Source: Multivorans sp965232105 (GTDB lineage: Bacteria; Acidobacteriota; Thermoanaerobaculia; Multivoradales; Multivoraceae). From it: a stretch of 64,000 bases of DNA. This document shows positions 9,544-18,806 of the stretch, piece by piece (the stretch's first letter is position 1; every line of letters starts with the position of its first letter). Below the pieces are notes generated by a model, which ran no database searches, had not been told where the DNA came from, and worked only from the letters and a program-made list of their open reading frames with translations. The stretch is from the NCBI GenBank assembly GCA_965232105.1, contig OZ246956.1:1116001-1180000 (forward strand). The letters are read 5' to 3'. The translations under genes were made by a program, and so were the position numbers.

Positions 9544-10188
9544 CTACTCGTCGCAGCCGTCGTAGCGCCAGTGCCACGGCTCCCACTCGAAGCCGCCGGC
9601 GTTGCCCAGGGGGTAGCTCTCGGCGAAGCAGAAGTCCGCCGCGCGTTCCTTCAGCCACTGGTACGCCGGTACGTCCTTGAAGTCCGCGTCGCTGGGCACG
9701 AAGTCGACGGCGCGGCCGGTGATGTGCTCGGAGTAGCCGGGCGGCGCGGTCCAGCGGACGGCGTTGAGGAACGGTCGGCCGGTCGCGAGGAGGCCTTCCA
9801 GCACTCTCCTCTGGAAGCCGTAGCTGCGGAACCCGGAGTCCACTTCCAGCCGGATCCCCTGCTCCCGGGCGGCGGCGGCCATCGCGACGACGGCGTCGCG
9901 GGTCTCCGGCGTGACGTAGATGCCGAACTCGCCAGTCAGGTCGCTGGGCACCTTCGCCAGTGCGGTCGGGTCGGCGGCCTCCGTGATTCGGTTGCCCCGC
10001 CACGGGGGCGGCACGTCGTACACCTGTCCATTCAGTTCGACCCTTTCGACCGCCTCCTCTGCTGGATCCTGCGGCTCGACCGCCACAGGGAGCGCCAGGA
10101 GCAATGCGCAAAGGCCGCCGCGCACGAGCGCGCAGCGCGCAGGATTCCTTGAGCACGGTTCCGAAGGGTCTTCCTGCCTCGTCGTCAT
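9544..10188 (-). CDS. secreted M15-family (VanY-like) D-Ala-D-Ala carboxypeptidase
   Basis: About 214 residues from the ATG at 10188, which places a hydrophobic export segment at residues 22-36. The zinc-peptidase signature is complete: YSEHITGRAVDF gives His155 and Asp162, and EPWHW gives Glu203 and His206. VDSGFRSYGFQRRVL is the substrate-binding SGYRS-like segment of the LAS/VanY family. It should trim peptidoglycan peptides in the periplasm. The frame is open further upstream to 10308, but that would place a long polar stretch before the signal sequence. No van resistance genes are nearby, so a housekeeping role is more likely than glycopeptide resistance. Confidence 0.85.
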   Translation of the reverse strand: MTTRQEDPSEPCSRNPARCALVRGGLCALLLALPVAVEPQDPAEEAVERVELNGQVYDVPPPWRGNRITEAADPTALAKVPSDLTGEFGIYVTPETRDAVVAMAAAAREQGIRLEVDSGFRSYGFQRRVLEGLLATGRPFLNAVRWTAPPGYSEHITGRAVDFVPSDADFKDVPAYQWLKERAADFCFAESYPLGNAGGFEWEPWHWRYDGCDE

Positions 10189-10325
10189 TTCCCGTGCGAG
10201 CCTCGCAACCCACTGTAACCGCCGAACGCCGCGCTCGAGACGAGTTCCTGAGGGGCCGGTCAGTGCTAGCATTGCGACCCGGTCGCACTCACGGACCCGC
10301 GTTCCCAAAGGGAAGGACCCAAGCC

Positions 10326-11399
10326 ATGCGCAAGCTCATCCTCGCCTCGCTCGCCCTGTTCCTCATCGCCCTGCCGGCCCTGGCCGCGGAGGGAGACGGC
10401 ATCAAGCGGATGCCGAACGGCAAGCCCGATCTTTCGGGCGTCTACGACGCCGGTACGGTAACCCCCGTCGACCGTCCGCCCCAGTACGGCGAGAACCTCT
10501 ACCTGGCGCCCGAGGAGGCCCAGGCGATGGAAGAGGAGAGAGAGGCGTTCTGGCGGGAAGTCGAGGAAGAGGGCAAGGGCGGCGGCGCCGAACGGACGGC
10601 GCCCAAGAAGGGCGGCGACGGCGACAACCGCTTCGGCGGCGGCGGCGTCGGCGGCTACAACGCGTTCTGGATCGACCCCGGCTCTGAGGCCGTGGCGGTG
10701 GACGGCAAGTTCCGCACCTCGATCATCTACGAACCGAAGAACGGTCGGCGGCCCCAGATGACCCCCGCGGCCATGCGCCGGATGATGACGAACTTCGCCT
10801 CGTTCGCCCACAACAACGACGGCACCGCATCATGGCTCGACCATGACGGCCCCGGGCCGTTCGACGGGCCCGAAAGCCTGGCGCTGGCCGAGCGGTGCCT
10901 GCTCGGCTTCGTTGGCGGACCTCCGCTGCTGCCCAGCCTGTACAACAACTACGCGCGGATCGTCCAGACCGAGAGCCACGTCGTCATCATGGCCGAGATG
11001 GTCCACGACGCGCGGATCGTCCGCATCGACGACGAGCACAGCCCCGACGACGTGAACTGGTGGCTCGGCGACGGCGTCGGCCACTGGGACGGCGACACCC
11101 TGGTCGTCAACACGCGCAACTTCCGCAACCAGACCGGCCTGCCCGGCGGTAGCGAGACGATGCACGTGGAAGAGCGCTTCACTCGCACCGAGGACGGCAA
11201 CCTGCTCTACCACTTCAAGGTCGACGATCCTGAGTCGTGGACGGCGACCTGGGCCGGCGAGTACACTTGGCAGGCGAAGGACAGCCGCGTGTACGAGTAC
11301 GCCTGCCACGAAGGCAACTACGCGATGGGGAACGTTCTGCGCGGCGCCCGACTGCTCGAATCGGAGTACGACCAGCCGCAGAGCTCCGGCGGCGAGTAG
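10326..11399 (+). CDS. secreted protein of unknown function (PNGKPDLSG-type)
   Basis: The 357-residue product has a signal peptide (residues 1-20, cleavage after ALA) and then RMPNGKPDLSGVYDAG, an N-terminal motif common in large families of secreted hypothetical proteins of Acidobacteria and Verrucomicrobia. A Gly/Lys-rich low-complexity stretch lies around residues 80-105. The C-terminal half has repeated WLGDGVGHWDGDTLVVNTRNF and FTRTEDGNLLYHFKV segments typical of the same family. GGAAGGACCC precedes the ATG. No enzyme signature is visible; the family is often found in many paralogues per genome. Confidence 0.8.
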   Translation: MRKLILASLALFLIALPALAAEGDGIKRMPNGKPDLSGVYDAGTVTPVDRPPQYGENLYLAPEEAQAMEEEREAFWREVEEEGKGGGAERTAPKKGGDGDNRFGGGGVGGYNAFWIDPGSEAVAVDGKFRTSIIYEPKNGRRPQMTPAAMRRMMTNFASFAHNNDGTASWLDHDGPGPFDGPESLALAERCLLGFVGGPPLLPSLYNNYARIVQTESHVVIMAEMVHDARIVRIDDEHSPDDVNWWLGDGVGHWDGDTLVVNTRNFRNQTGLPGGSETMHVEERFTRTEDGNLLYHFKVDDPESWTATWAGEYTWQAKDSRVYEYACHEGNYAMGNVLRGARLLESEYDQPQSSGGE

Positions 11400-11400
11400 G

Positions 11401-12519
11401 TCACTCCCACCGGAACGCCCACACGGCGAGCCCGAAGCAGACGACGGCCCAGACGGCCAACCCCAGGATCGGTCCGCCCTGGCTGAACAGCGTCTCGCCG
11501 CTGTTCACCATGGCGCGCATCGCGTCGGCCAGGAAGGTCAGCGGCAGCAACTTCGCGAACCCGAGCAGCCAGTCCGGCAGCACCGCCTGAGAGAAGAACA
11601 CGCCCGACAGGAACATCATCGGCAGCGACACGATGTTGGCGAGTGGCGCCGCCGTGTTCTCCGTCTTCGCGATGCCGGAGATCGCCAGGCCCAGTGAGGC
11701 GAACACGAAGCCGCCGAGGAAGATGAGGGGGATCACCTCGAGCCAGAAGAGGGGATAGCCCGGGGCGACGTCGACGCGGGAGACGAAGATGCCGACGAGC
11801 AGGAGGACGTTCGTCTGGATCACGAGCAGCAGGAGCCTGGTCGCGAGCGAGCCCACCAGGAAGTGATTCGGGCCGATGGGCGTGGCGTGCAGACGCTTCA
11901 ACACGCCCTGGTTGCGCAGCCGGACGAGCGTGAAAACGATGCCGAAGAGCGCGCTCTGCATGATGGCCAGTGAGACGATGCCCGGCACGATGAACCCCTT
12001 GTAACCCTGGCCGCGGCCTGCGACTTCGTTGGGGGAGATCGTCGCCCAGTTCTCGACCCGGTACTCCGCGGGGACGTTCGCGACGGACTTGAAGACCCCT
12101 TCGAGCACCTGGCCGAGGATGGACCGGGCCGCCTCCGCCTCCTGGGCCTTCCTGCCGTCGAACGTGAGGTCGATCGTCGAGGAGGCGCCGAGTTCCCCGA
12201 AGCCCTGGGGGATCACCATCACCGCCGTGAGGTTGCCCCGGAGGACCGCGGCGCGCAGGGCCTCGGCATCGTCGGCCTCGGGCACGTTGAACAGCGGTTC
12301 GCCGCCCAGTTCGCCCTTCAGCACGGACACCAGGAGGGTCGACGCCTGGTTCTTCGCCTGGTCGACGATGCCCACGCTCGGCGGGGCGAAGCTGCCGAAG
12401 TCGAAAAGGCCGAAGACGACCATCATCACGGTCGGAAAGGCCAGCGACCAGAAGAGCGCCGTCCGGTCGCGGAAGAACATCTTCAGTTCGGCGACGATGA
12501 ATGCCCCGTAGATTCTCAT
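11401..12519 (-). CDS. ABC-2 type transporter permease
   Basis: The 372-residue protein has the ABC-2/DrrB-YhgE layout: one N-terminal membrane segment (about 20-40), a large extracytoplasmic domain (about 45-175), then five to six C-terminal membrane segments, the last ending near FGLAVWAFRWE. It is translated directly after the ATP-binding subunit at 12547-13308 on the same strand. The family exports drugs, lipids or polysaccharides; the large periplasmic domain is like that of YbhS/YbhR-type exporters. No specific substrate can be assigned. Confidence 0.85.
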   Translation of the reverse strand: MRIYGAFIVAELKMFFRDRTALFWSLAFPTVMMVVFGLFDFGSFAPPSVGIVDQAKNQASTLLVSVLKGELGGEPLFNVPEADDAEALRAAVLRGNLTAVMVIPQGFGELGASSTIDLTFDGRKAQEAEAARSILGQVLEGVFKSVANVPAEYRVENWATISPNEVAGRGQGYKGFIVPGIVSLAIMQSALFGIVFTLVRLRNQGVLKRLHATPIGPNHFLVGSLATRLLLLVIQTNVLLLVGIFVSRVDVAPGYPLFWLEVIPLIFLGGFVFASLGLAISGIAKTENTAAPLANIVSLPMMFLSGVFFSQAVLPDWLLGFAKLLPLTFLADAMRAMVNSGETLFSQGGPILGLAVWAVVCFGLAVWAFRWE

Positions 12520-12546
12520 GTTGTCGCGATCTTCAACCTGGCGCTC

Positions 12547-13308
12547 CTACTCGACGAGCTGGTGCCCGGTGAGATCGAGGAAGACGTCTTCCAGCGTCAG
12601 GGCGCCGTCCCGGCGGACCGACTGGCCGCCGCGGCCGGCCAACTGCTTGATCAGCGCCTGCGGTGCGTCCACCGCGATGATGGAGCCGCGGTCGATGACC
12701 GCCACCCGGTCGCAGAGCACCTCCGCCTCTTCCATGTAGTGGGTGGTCAGCATGACCGCCATGCCGTCCGAGCGCAGGCCGTCGATCAGCTTCCACATCC
12801 TGCGGCGCGCCTGAGGGTCGAGCCCGGTCGTCGGTTCATCGAGGAACATCGCCACCGGCTCGTTGACCATGGCGACCGCTATCGAGAAGCGCTGCCTCTG
12901 GCCGCCGGACAGGTGCTTGTATCGGGACTTCGCCCGATCGGCCAGGTCGACCCGGGCCAGCATGTCGTCCGGCGAAGCGTCCGAGCCGTAGAGCGTCGCG
13001 AACAACTGGACCGTTTCGCGGAGCGTCAGGTTGTCGAAGAAGGCGTTCTGCTGGAGCTGGACGCCGATCATGCCCTTCACGCGCCGCCGGTTCTTCTTCA
13101 CGCCGACGCCGTCGATGAACGCCTCGCCGCCGTCCGCCTGTCGGAGCCCCTCCAGGATCTCGACCGTCGTCGTCTTGCCGGCGCCGTTCGGGCCCAGCAT
13201 GCCGAAGATCTCGCCGCGATGGACCTGGAACGAGACCCCGTCGACGGCGACAATGTCCTTGTAGCTCTTGCGCAGGTCCCGGACGTCGATCACGACGTCG
13301 TTCGCCAT
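12547..13308 (-). CDS. ABC transporter ATP-binding protein
   Basis: The 253-residue ATPase has Walker A GPNGAGKTTT (about 38-47), Q-loop LQQNAFFDNL, signature LSGGQRQR, Walker B VAMFLDEPTTGLD and the switch His in LTTHYMEEAE. It is of the DrrA/CcmA type that pairs with ABC-2 permeases, and the permease gene follows after 27 bases. The start MANDVVIDVRDLRKSY is chosen because the family begins there; the open frame continues upstream over the MBL gene without homology. Confidence 0.92.
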   Translation of the reverse strand: MANDVVIDVRDLRKSYKDIVAVDGVSFQVHRGEIFGMLGPNGAGKTTTVEILEGLRQADGGEAFIDGVGVKKNRRRVKGMIGVQLQQNAFFDNLTLRETVQLFATLYGSDASPDDMLARVDLADRAKSRYKHLSGGQRQRFSIAVAMVNEPVAMFLDEPTTGLDPQARRRMWKLIDGLRSDGMAVMLTTHYMEEAEVLCDRVAVIDRGSIIAVDAPQALIKQLAGRGGQSVRRDGALTLEDVFLDLTGHQLVE

Positions 13309-13348
13309 CGTCGCGCCCGACGGAGAGGTGGGTTCTGCAGGGACGTTC

Positions 13349-14311
13349 TCAGTCGTCCAGGCTGGCCCAGACGTAACCGATCCAGACCGGTTCCGGCGAC
13401 AGCGGGCCGTTGCCGTACGGCGCGAACTTCTCCGGCAGGCCGTCCTTCTGGACGTCCTCGAGCGACTTGCCGGCGCTTCTCTGCTTGTCGATGTGGTCGA
13501 TCGTCTCCGCGACGTAGTCGTGGTACCTCTGCAGGTCGGCTTTCGTCGCCAGGGGACCGTGACCGGGGATGATCTTCGTCTCGTCGTCGACGATCTCGAG
13601 CAGTTGGGCCATGTTGTCGCGCAGGCCGAGGGCGCTGCCGCCGACGTCGCGGTCGATGTACGGGTAGCCGCCGAGGTTCGGGAACTGGTCACCGGCGTGC
13701 ACCACGTTCGAGTCGCGGAAGAAGATCGCCACGTCGCCGTCCGTGTGGGCCGGGTTGCCGAAGTGGATCACGTCGATCGCTTCGCCGTTCCAGTGCAGGG
13801 TGACGCTCTCGTTGAAGGTCACGATCGGCAGCGCCTCGGACGGGAACGGCGTCGCCGAGAAGTTCGCCCCGGCATGCCGGTTCTCGAGCAGGCGCTTGCG
13901 GACGTTCGCGTGCGCCACGATCGCTGAGTCCGCCCCGAACGCCGCGTTGCCGCCCGCGTGGTCGAAGTGGTAGTGCGAGTTGACGACGAAGTCGATCCTG
14001 CCCTCCTGGATCTTCGCGACCGCCGCCTTGATCTTCGGCGCCACCGGGATCATCGCGTCGTCAACGATCAGGATGCCGTCCTCGCCCGCGGAGACGGCCA
14101 GGTTGCCCGCCAGCCCAGGCTCGGGCAGGAGCAGATAGACCGTGTCGCTCAACTGCGTCTGGTGCCAGACGATCTGTTCGCCTGCCTGTTTGGCCCAGTC
14201 GTCGATGTTGAGCTGAGCCGTGGCCGGGACGGCGACGGCGAGCCCGATGGCCGCGATCGCGAGGCAGAGACCGGCCAGCCGAGTACGGTTCTTCGGGCTG
14301 TCTTCAGTCAT
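13349..14311 (-). CDS. secreted MBL-fold metallo-hydrolase
   Basis: The 320-residue metallo-beta-lactamase-fold protein has an export signal (residues about 10-33, ending ATAQ). The metal motif NSHYHFDHAGGN gives His113, His115, Asp117 and His118; further ligands are in GNPAHTDGD and IIPGHGPL. It resembles the periplasmic SoxH/quinoprotein-relay or cyclase-like group more than true beta-lactamases, because the substrate loops of B1-B3 enzymes are absent. GGAGAAG lies 6 bases upstream of the ATG at 14311, favouring it over the ATG five codons earlier. It is 40 bases upstream of the ABC exporter genes on the same strand. Confidence 0.85.
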   Translation of the reverse strand: MTEDSPKNRTRLAGLCLAIAAIGLAVAVPATAQLNIDDWAKQAGEQIVWHQTQLSDTVYLLLPEPGLAGNLAVSAGEDGILIVDDAMIPVAPKIKAAVAKIQEGRIDFVVNSHYHFDHAGGNAAFGADSAIVAHANVRKRLLENRHAGANFSATPFPSEALPIVTFNESVTLHWNGEAIDVIHFGNPAHTDGDVAIFFRDSNVVHAGDQFPNLGGYPYIDRDVGGSALGLRDNMAQLLEIVDDETKIIPGHGPLATKADLQRYHDYVAETIDHIDKQRSAGKSLEDVQKDGLPEKFAPYGNGPLSPEPVWIGYVWASLDD

Positions 14312-14347
14312 CGTTCTTCTCCGCATTCAGTTCGTGGCGGTCTCACC

Positions 14348-14992
14348 CTATCGCCGCGAACCCGGCTGCAGCCCCCGACTCTCCTCCGTAGCAACCAGCT
14401 CCACCGTCCCCTTCGGCCCCTCGATCACGACCCGCATCGCCGGCTCTCCCGCCGATACCTCCGCGTCCAGCCCAAGGCCCGCCAGCACCGCCCCGAGATC
14501 CCCCGCATCCGGCGTCGAGATCGCGAACGACACCAACTCCCCGACCAAGGGCGTCGTCGTCGCCGGGTGCGGAGACCCCCGCCAGTCGATGAAGAAGGGC
14601 CTCCCGTAGCCGCCTCCCTGCGGGAACAGCAGGTCCCACACCAGCAAATCCCCGTCGGCCGTGCGCCGCCGCGTCTCCACCGGGCCGGTCGACGGGATCC
14701 CGGCCTCCTCGAGCAACCCCTTCGTGACGACGAGGTCGCCCTGCGCCGCCCAGGTCACGAGCCCTCCGGCGCTCATCGCGACCATGCCCGACACCATCTG
14801 GCTCTCGACCGACTGCGCCGGGTCCGGCGCGATGATCTCGAGGTACGTGTCGCCGAGGCTCAAGAGGGCGTTCCGCGTTCCCAGCCCCTCGTGCGAGCCG
14901 CCGAACGCCGGCGCCACGCCGAAGACGTCCTCGGCCCAGGCCATCCCTTCGTCGAGATCGGCAACCGCGTACATGAAATGGTCGATCTTCAT
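14348..14992 (-). CDS. VOC-family (glyoxalase-like) protein
   Basis: The 214-residue protein begins MKIDHFMYAVADLDEGMAW, the classical entry of a glyoxalase-like_3 / VOC domain, with GDTYLEIIAPDP as the second conserved strand. The rest covers the second beta-alpha-beta-beta-beta half. GAGAGGACC stands upstream of the ATG. Family members include isomerases, dioxygenases and antibiotic-binding proteins; without a bound-metal triad that I can assign, the activity stays open. It is transcribed toward the MBL hydrolase 36 bases away. Confidence 0.8.
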   Translation of the reverse strand: MKIDHFMYAVADLDEGMAWAEDVFGVAPAFGGSHEGLGTRNALLSLGDTYLEIIAPDPAQSVESQMVSGMVAMSAGGLVTWAAQGDLVVTKGLLEEAGIPSTGPVETRRRTADGDLLVWDLLFPQGGGYGRPFFIDWRGSPHPATTTPLVGELVSFAISTPDAGDLGAVLAGLGLDAEVSAGEPAMRVVIEGPKGTVELVATEESRGLQPGSRR

Positions 14993-15155
14993 CTAGGTCC
15001 TCTCCTGGCCGCTCTCGGGCGGGTGCTCGCCGGCCTCGCCAGCGCAACGCCAGCCGAACAGCAACAAAACGACGGCGGTGGTCGTCTCTTCATCGAAGTC
15101 GTTCCATTCTAGGAGCGTGCGCCGCAGGAACAGACCCGCAACCGGAGGAGCTCCA

Positions 15156-15527
15156 ATGAAACAGTCCATCCTGATCGCCGCCGCCGTCCTTCTTGCCCTC
15201 GCGCCCGCCGCGCTGGCCGGCGACAACGCCCCCGTCCTCGGCAAGTGGGCGTCGAAGACCGAGACGCCCCAGGGCACCTTCGAGGTCGTGTACGAGTTCA
15301 CGGAAGTCGACGGCGAACTCAAGGGCACCTGGACCAACCCGCGCCGGAACGACGACCTGACGAACGTGTCCTGGGACGGCGAGACGCTCAAGTTCGGCCG
15401 CGAGGCCAGCATGGGCGGCCAGACCTTCAACCTCAAGTTCGAGGCGGCGGTCGACGGCGACACGATGACCGGCAAGATGATCACCCCCCGCCGCGAGCGC
15501 GAGTTCACGGCGACGCGCGGCGAGTAA
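15156..15527 (+). CDS. small secreted beta-rich protein of unknown function
   Basis: The 123-residue product has a signal peptide (1-21, cleavage after ALA). GKWASKTETPQGTFEVVYEF and a following alternation of short strands (GTWTN, DDLTNVSW, LKFGREAS, TMTGKM) suggest a lipocalin-like barrel of the kind seen in many secreted Acidobacteria/Planctomycete proteins. GGAGGAG precedes the ATG. It ends one base before the convergent hydrolase gene. Confidence 0.7.
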   Translation: MKQSILIAAAVLLALAPAALAGDNAPVLGKWASKTETPQGTFEVVYEFTEVDGELKGTWTNPRRNDDLTNVSWDGETLKFGREASMGGQTFNLKFEAAVDGDTMTGKMITPRREREFTATRGE

Positions 15528-16610
15528 TCACTCCAGGTGCTTCTTGAAGAAAGCACTCACCTCCGCGAACACATCCTCCGACTCTGGCGACCCCACGAGG
15601 ATCAGGTAGTCCGCGTGCGCGACCCCCTCGTAGACGTGTAGGTCCGCGACGACCCCGGCCGCCCGCAGTTTGCGGTGGGTCCGCGCCGTGTCACTCAGGA
15701 ACATGTCGCGGGTACCGGTGATCAGGTAGGTCGGCGGGAAGCCCTCGAAGTCCCCGTAGACGGGCGAGATCAGCGGGTCCTTCAGGTCGTGGCCATCGGC
15801 GTAGAGCCGCGCCGCCGCGCCGAGGAAGCCGTCGTACGTCACCAGGATGCGGTCCAGCCCTTCGTTCGTGAACAGGCTGTCGCTGGTCTTGGTCAGGTCC
15901 GCCCAGGGCGTGCCGGCATAGATGGCGCCCGGTACATCCAGACCCAGGTCGATGAAGCGGTGCACTGCCGCCAGCGACAGCCCGCCACCGGCGGATGTGC
16001 CGCCAATCGCGACGGAACTGGCGGAATGGTGCTCCAGCACATGCCGGTAGACGGTGACGACATCCTCGACCGCGGCCGGGAACGGGTGCTCCGGCGGCAT
16101 GCGGTAGTCCACCGAGAGGGCCCGGATTCCGGCTGCGGCCGCGACCATCGCCGCCTCGGAGACGGAGGCATCCCCGCCGCTCAGAACGTAGCCGCCGCCG
16201 TGGATGTGGAGGAAGACGTGGTCGGAATGCCGGGGGTCGATCTTCTCGGGCGTCACGTGGTACACCGCCACGCCATCAATGTCGCCCTTCTCGATCGACA
16301 CGCCGAATCCACTCGCGACCTGATCGAGGTTGGCGTTGGCGGTCGCTTTCTGCATAGCCAGCCACTGCTCGTCGCTCTGCGGCGTCTGCTGCTTGGACGC
16401 GGCGACGTTGGGGGCGGGTACCGCGGCGAGCGCGGTCTGGAGTTGTTTGCTGGCGCCCGCCGGCGGCGGGACGGCGCGCTCGCCGACAGCCCAGGTGCCT
16501 GAGCCGCCCGCCTCCTGGGCCGGGGCAGGCGCGCCGGCGACGATGAACGCGAGTGCGAGGGTCAGCGCCAGCAGAACGGCCGGCGAGGTTCGGTTGCTCG
16601 ATCTCTTCAT
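15528..16610 (-). CDS. secreted alpha/beta hydrolase of the HSL (GDXG) family
   Basis: The 360-residue protein has a signal peptide (about residues 10-32) and then the hormone-sensitive-lipase fold: the HGGGYVLSGG oxyanion motif, the GGTSAGGGLSLA nucleophile elbow with the catalytic Ser, and HADYLI-type C-terminal context carrying the catalytic His. It probably hydrolyses short-chain carboxylic esters outside the cytoplasm. The start MKRSSNRTSP is fixed by the signal peptide; the frame stays open far upstream over the divergent tannase gene, which is a compositional artefact. The 33-base gap to the divergent tannase start implies overlapping promoters. Confidence 0.87.
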   Translation of the reverse strand: MKRSSNRTSPAVLLALTLALAFIVAGAPAPAQEAGGSGTWAVGERAVPPPAGASKQLQTALAAVPAPNVAASKQQTPQSDEQWLAMQKATANANLDQVASGFGVSIEKGDIDGVAVYHVTPEKIDPRHSDHVFLHIHGGGYVLSGGDASVSEAAMVAAAAGIRALSVDYRMPPEHPFPAAVEDVVTVYRHVLEHHSASSVAIGGTSAGGGLSLAAVHRFIDLGLDVPGAIYAGTPWADLTKTSDSLFTNEGLDRILVTYDGFLGAAARLYADGHDLKDPLISPVYGDFEGFPPTYLITGTRDMFLSDTARTHRKLRAAGVVADLHVYEGVAHADYLILVGSPESEDVFAEVSAFFKKHLE

Positions 16611-16643
16611 GGAGAGTCTTCTTGACGGCGAAGCCGATGCAGT

Positions 16644-18236
16644 GTGCCGCGGACGATACCCTCCGCGTTCGTGCACTCCCCAATCATCGCCGTCCTCGCC
16701 TTGGCCGCCGCCCTCCCCGCGGCCGCCCAATGGTCTCCGCCGCCCCTCTACCCCTCCGCCGAGCCGGCCCGCACCTGCGAGAGCCTCACCGGCCTCGAAC
16801 TTGCCGGCGCGACCGTCGAATCCGCCCTCGCGATGGAGGCGGGTCCCACCGGCCCACCCCATTGCCGGGTGACCGTCATCGCCACCCATCCGCCGGCCGG
16901 CGACCGCATCACGATCTGGGTCGGCCTTCCCCTCGAAGGCTGGAACGGCCGTTTCCTCGGCACCGGCGGCGGCGGTTTCTCCGGCGGCAGCCCGTCGACC
17001 TTGCCGCTGGCGCTCAGCCAGGGCTTCGCTGTTGCATCCACCGACACGGGCCACGAAGGCGGTAGCGGCAGCTTCGCCCTCGACGCCGGCGGATCGCTCG
17101 ACTGGATGCTGATCCGCGACAACGCCTACCTCGGCATCCACGCGATGACCCGGGTCGGCAAGACGCTGACCACGACCTTCTACGACCGGCCACCGAAGTA
17201 CTCCTACTTCCGCGGCTGCTCGACCGGCGGCCGGCAGGGTCTGATGGAGATCCAGCGCTACCCCGACGACTACGACGGCGTCCTCTCCGGCGCGCCGGCG
17301 ATCAACTGGGATCGGCTGCACGTTGCCCAGATGTGGGGCCAACTCGTCATGCTGGAGGCAGGCCACTTCGTGGGCCCGTGCGTCTTCCGGCTCGCCCAGG
17401 CGAAGGCCGTCGAAGCCTGCGACCTCCAGGATGGCGTCGCCGACGGCGTGATCGCCGAGCCGCGCCAGTGCCCGTTCGATCCCGCGGACCTCCTGGGCGC
17501 CGAAGCCGAGGGTTGCGGGCCGATCACCGAGGCGGACGTCGCCGTCATGCGGGAGATCCTCGAAGGCCCGCGGCGCCGCGATGGCTCCTTCCTCTGGTAC
17601 GGCCTGGCGCCCGGGGCGGACTTGCTCGCACTCAGCGGCGTCACGGGCGATCCCCCGATGGGCCGCCCGATGCCCATCACGCTTGGTTGGTTCCGCTACT
17701 TCCTGGCCCGCGACCCGGACTTCGACTGGACCAGGCTCACTCACGCCTCCTACGAGCACTTCTGGGATCAGTCCGTCGAGGAGTTCGGGCGGGTGTTCGG
17801 CACCGACCGAACCGACCTCTCGGGCTTTCGCGAGCGCGGCGGCAAGGCGATCGTTTGGCACGGTTGGAACGATCCCCTGATCTACGCGCAGGGCACGATC
17901 GACTGGTTCGAAGGCGTCGAGAACCGCACCGTTGAGGTCGACGACTTCCTGCGCCTGTTCCTGGCGCCCGGCGTCGACCACTGCCGCGGCGGCCCCGGGT
18001 TGCCTCCGGACAACCCGTTCGCCGCCGTCGTCCGCTGGGTCGAGGAGGGCACAGCACCCGAGACGCTGGACAGCGTCCGCCGCCGCGGCGGTGGACTGGC
18101 CGGCGAGATCATCGAATCGCGCCCGATCTGCCGCTACCCGAAGGTCGCCGTGTACTCCGGCAGCGGCGACCCCAGGGACGCGGCGAGCTTCGAGTGCCGG
18201 GAGCGGGTGCCCCTCTCTCACCCTGACCGACGCTGA
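16644..18236 (+). CDS. secreted tannase / feruloyl-esterase family protein
   Basis: The 530-residue protein (GTG start at 16644; a GTG at 16671 is also possible) has a signal peptide and the tannase-family sequence: CESLTGLELAGATVESA at the mature N-terminus, WNGRFLGTGGGGFSG, and the nucleophile motif RGCSTGGRQGL. The Cys just before the Ser is the CS-D-HC disulphide typical of tannases and feruloyl esterases. VDHCRGGPG near the C-terminus supplies the catalytic His and the partner Cys. The expected role is cleavage of aromatic plant-type esters (gallate or ferulate). It faces an HSL-type esterase across a 33-base divergent promoter. Confidence 0.88.
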   Translation: MPRTIPSAFVHSPIIAVLALAAALPAAAQWSPPPLYPSAEPARTCESLTGLELAGATVESALAMEAGPTGPPHCRVTVIATHPPAGDRITIWVGLPLEGWNGRFLGTGGGGFSGGSPSTLPLALSQGFAVASTDTGHEGGSGSFALDAGGSLDWMLIRDNAYLGIHAMTRVGKTLTTTFYDRPPKYSYFRGCSTGGRQGLMEIQRYPDDYDGVLSGAPAINWDRLHVAQMWGQLVMLEAGHFVGPCVFRLAQAKAVEACDLQDGVADGVIAEPRQCPFDPADLLGAEAEGCGPITEADVAVMREILEGPRRRDGSFLWYGLAPGADLLALSGVTGDPPMGRPMPITLGWFRYFLARDPDFDWTRLTHASYEHFWDQSVEEFGRVFGTDRTDLSGFRERGGKAIVWHGWNDPLIYAQGTIDWFEGVENRTVEVDDFLRLFLAPGVDHCRGGPGLPPDNPFAAVVRWVEEGTAPETLDSVRRRGGGLAGEIIESRPICRYPKVAVYSGSGDPRDAASFECRERVPLSHPDRR

Positions 18237-18263
18237 CCACTCGGACCCTCAAGAAAGGACCCA

Positions 18264-18806
18264 ATGGCCCGACTCCCTTACCTGGATGTGGACGACCTGG
18301 CCCCCGAAGACCGGAGACTCCTCGATCCCCCGATGAACCTGTTCAGGGCGCTCGCCTACTGCCCTTCGGGCGCCCGTGCGTTCGGCCGTCTGGGCATCTG
18401 GATTCGGTTCAAGACCCGGCTCGATCCGCGCCTTCGCCAGATGGCGATCCTGCGGGTCGGCGCCGTGACTCGCACCGAGTACGAGTACAGCCACCACATC
18501 GAACTGAGCCGCGAGTTCGGTCTCTCGGACGACGACATCCGGGCCGTCGTCGCGGGGCCGGAGGCCGAGTCGCTGACGGAAGTCGAACGGCTCGTCCTCA
18601 CCGCGGCCGACGAGATGACGAACGGTGTCGGCATCGGAGCCGAGACCTTCAAGGCGTTGCAGGGCCACCTCGACGAGGGGATGATGGTCGAGTTGACGAT
18701 GGCCCTCTCCTACTACAACGGCGTCGTCCGGATGCTGAACTCGTTCGAGATCGACGTCGAGCCCGACTACCAGCGCTACCTGGAGGAGTTCCCGCTGGAT
18801 CGATGA
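18264..18806 (+). CDS. carboxymuconolactone decarboxylase-like (CMD) protein
   Basis: The 180-residue alpha-helical CMD-family protein has NLFRALAYCPSGARAFGRLG, then LRQMAILRVGAVTRTEYEYSHH, the position of the AhpD/CMD active site. The usual CxxC or CxxxH is replaced by EYEYSHH, so it is not an AhpD-type peroxidase; this group is close to 4-carboxymuconolactone decarboxylase-like proteins of unknown substrate. AAAGGA precedes the ATG. The stop overlaps the SDR gene start (ATGA). A close paralogue follows at 19711 and a third, broken copy lies at 23283-25396. Confidence 0.85.
   Translation: MARLPYLDVDDLAPEDRRLLDPPMNLFRALAYCPSGARAFGRLGIWIRFKTRLDPRLRQMAILRVGAVTRTEYEYSHHIELSREFGLSDDDIRAVVAGPEAESLTEVERLVLTAADEMTNGVGIGAETFKALQGHLDEGMMVELTMALSYYNGVVRMLNSFEIDVEPDYQRYLEEFPLDR

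Noticed and set aside
9544..10188. Glycopeptide-resistance VanY
   Set aside because: No vanRS/vanHAX-type genes nearby; M15 carboxypeptidases are common housekeeping enzymes.
15528..18221. Long minus-strand open frame running from the HSL hydrolase through the whole tannase gene
   Set aside because: The upstream 1.6 kb shows no signal peptide or domain and lies antisense to a clear tannase-family gene; it is open because of high G+C codon bias. The hydrolase starts at 16610 with its signal peptide.
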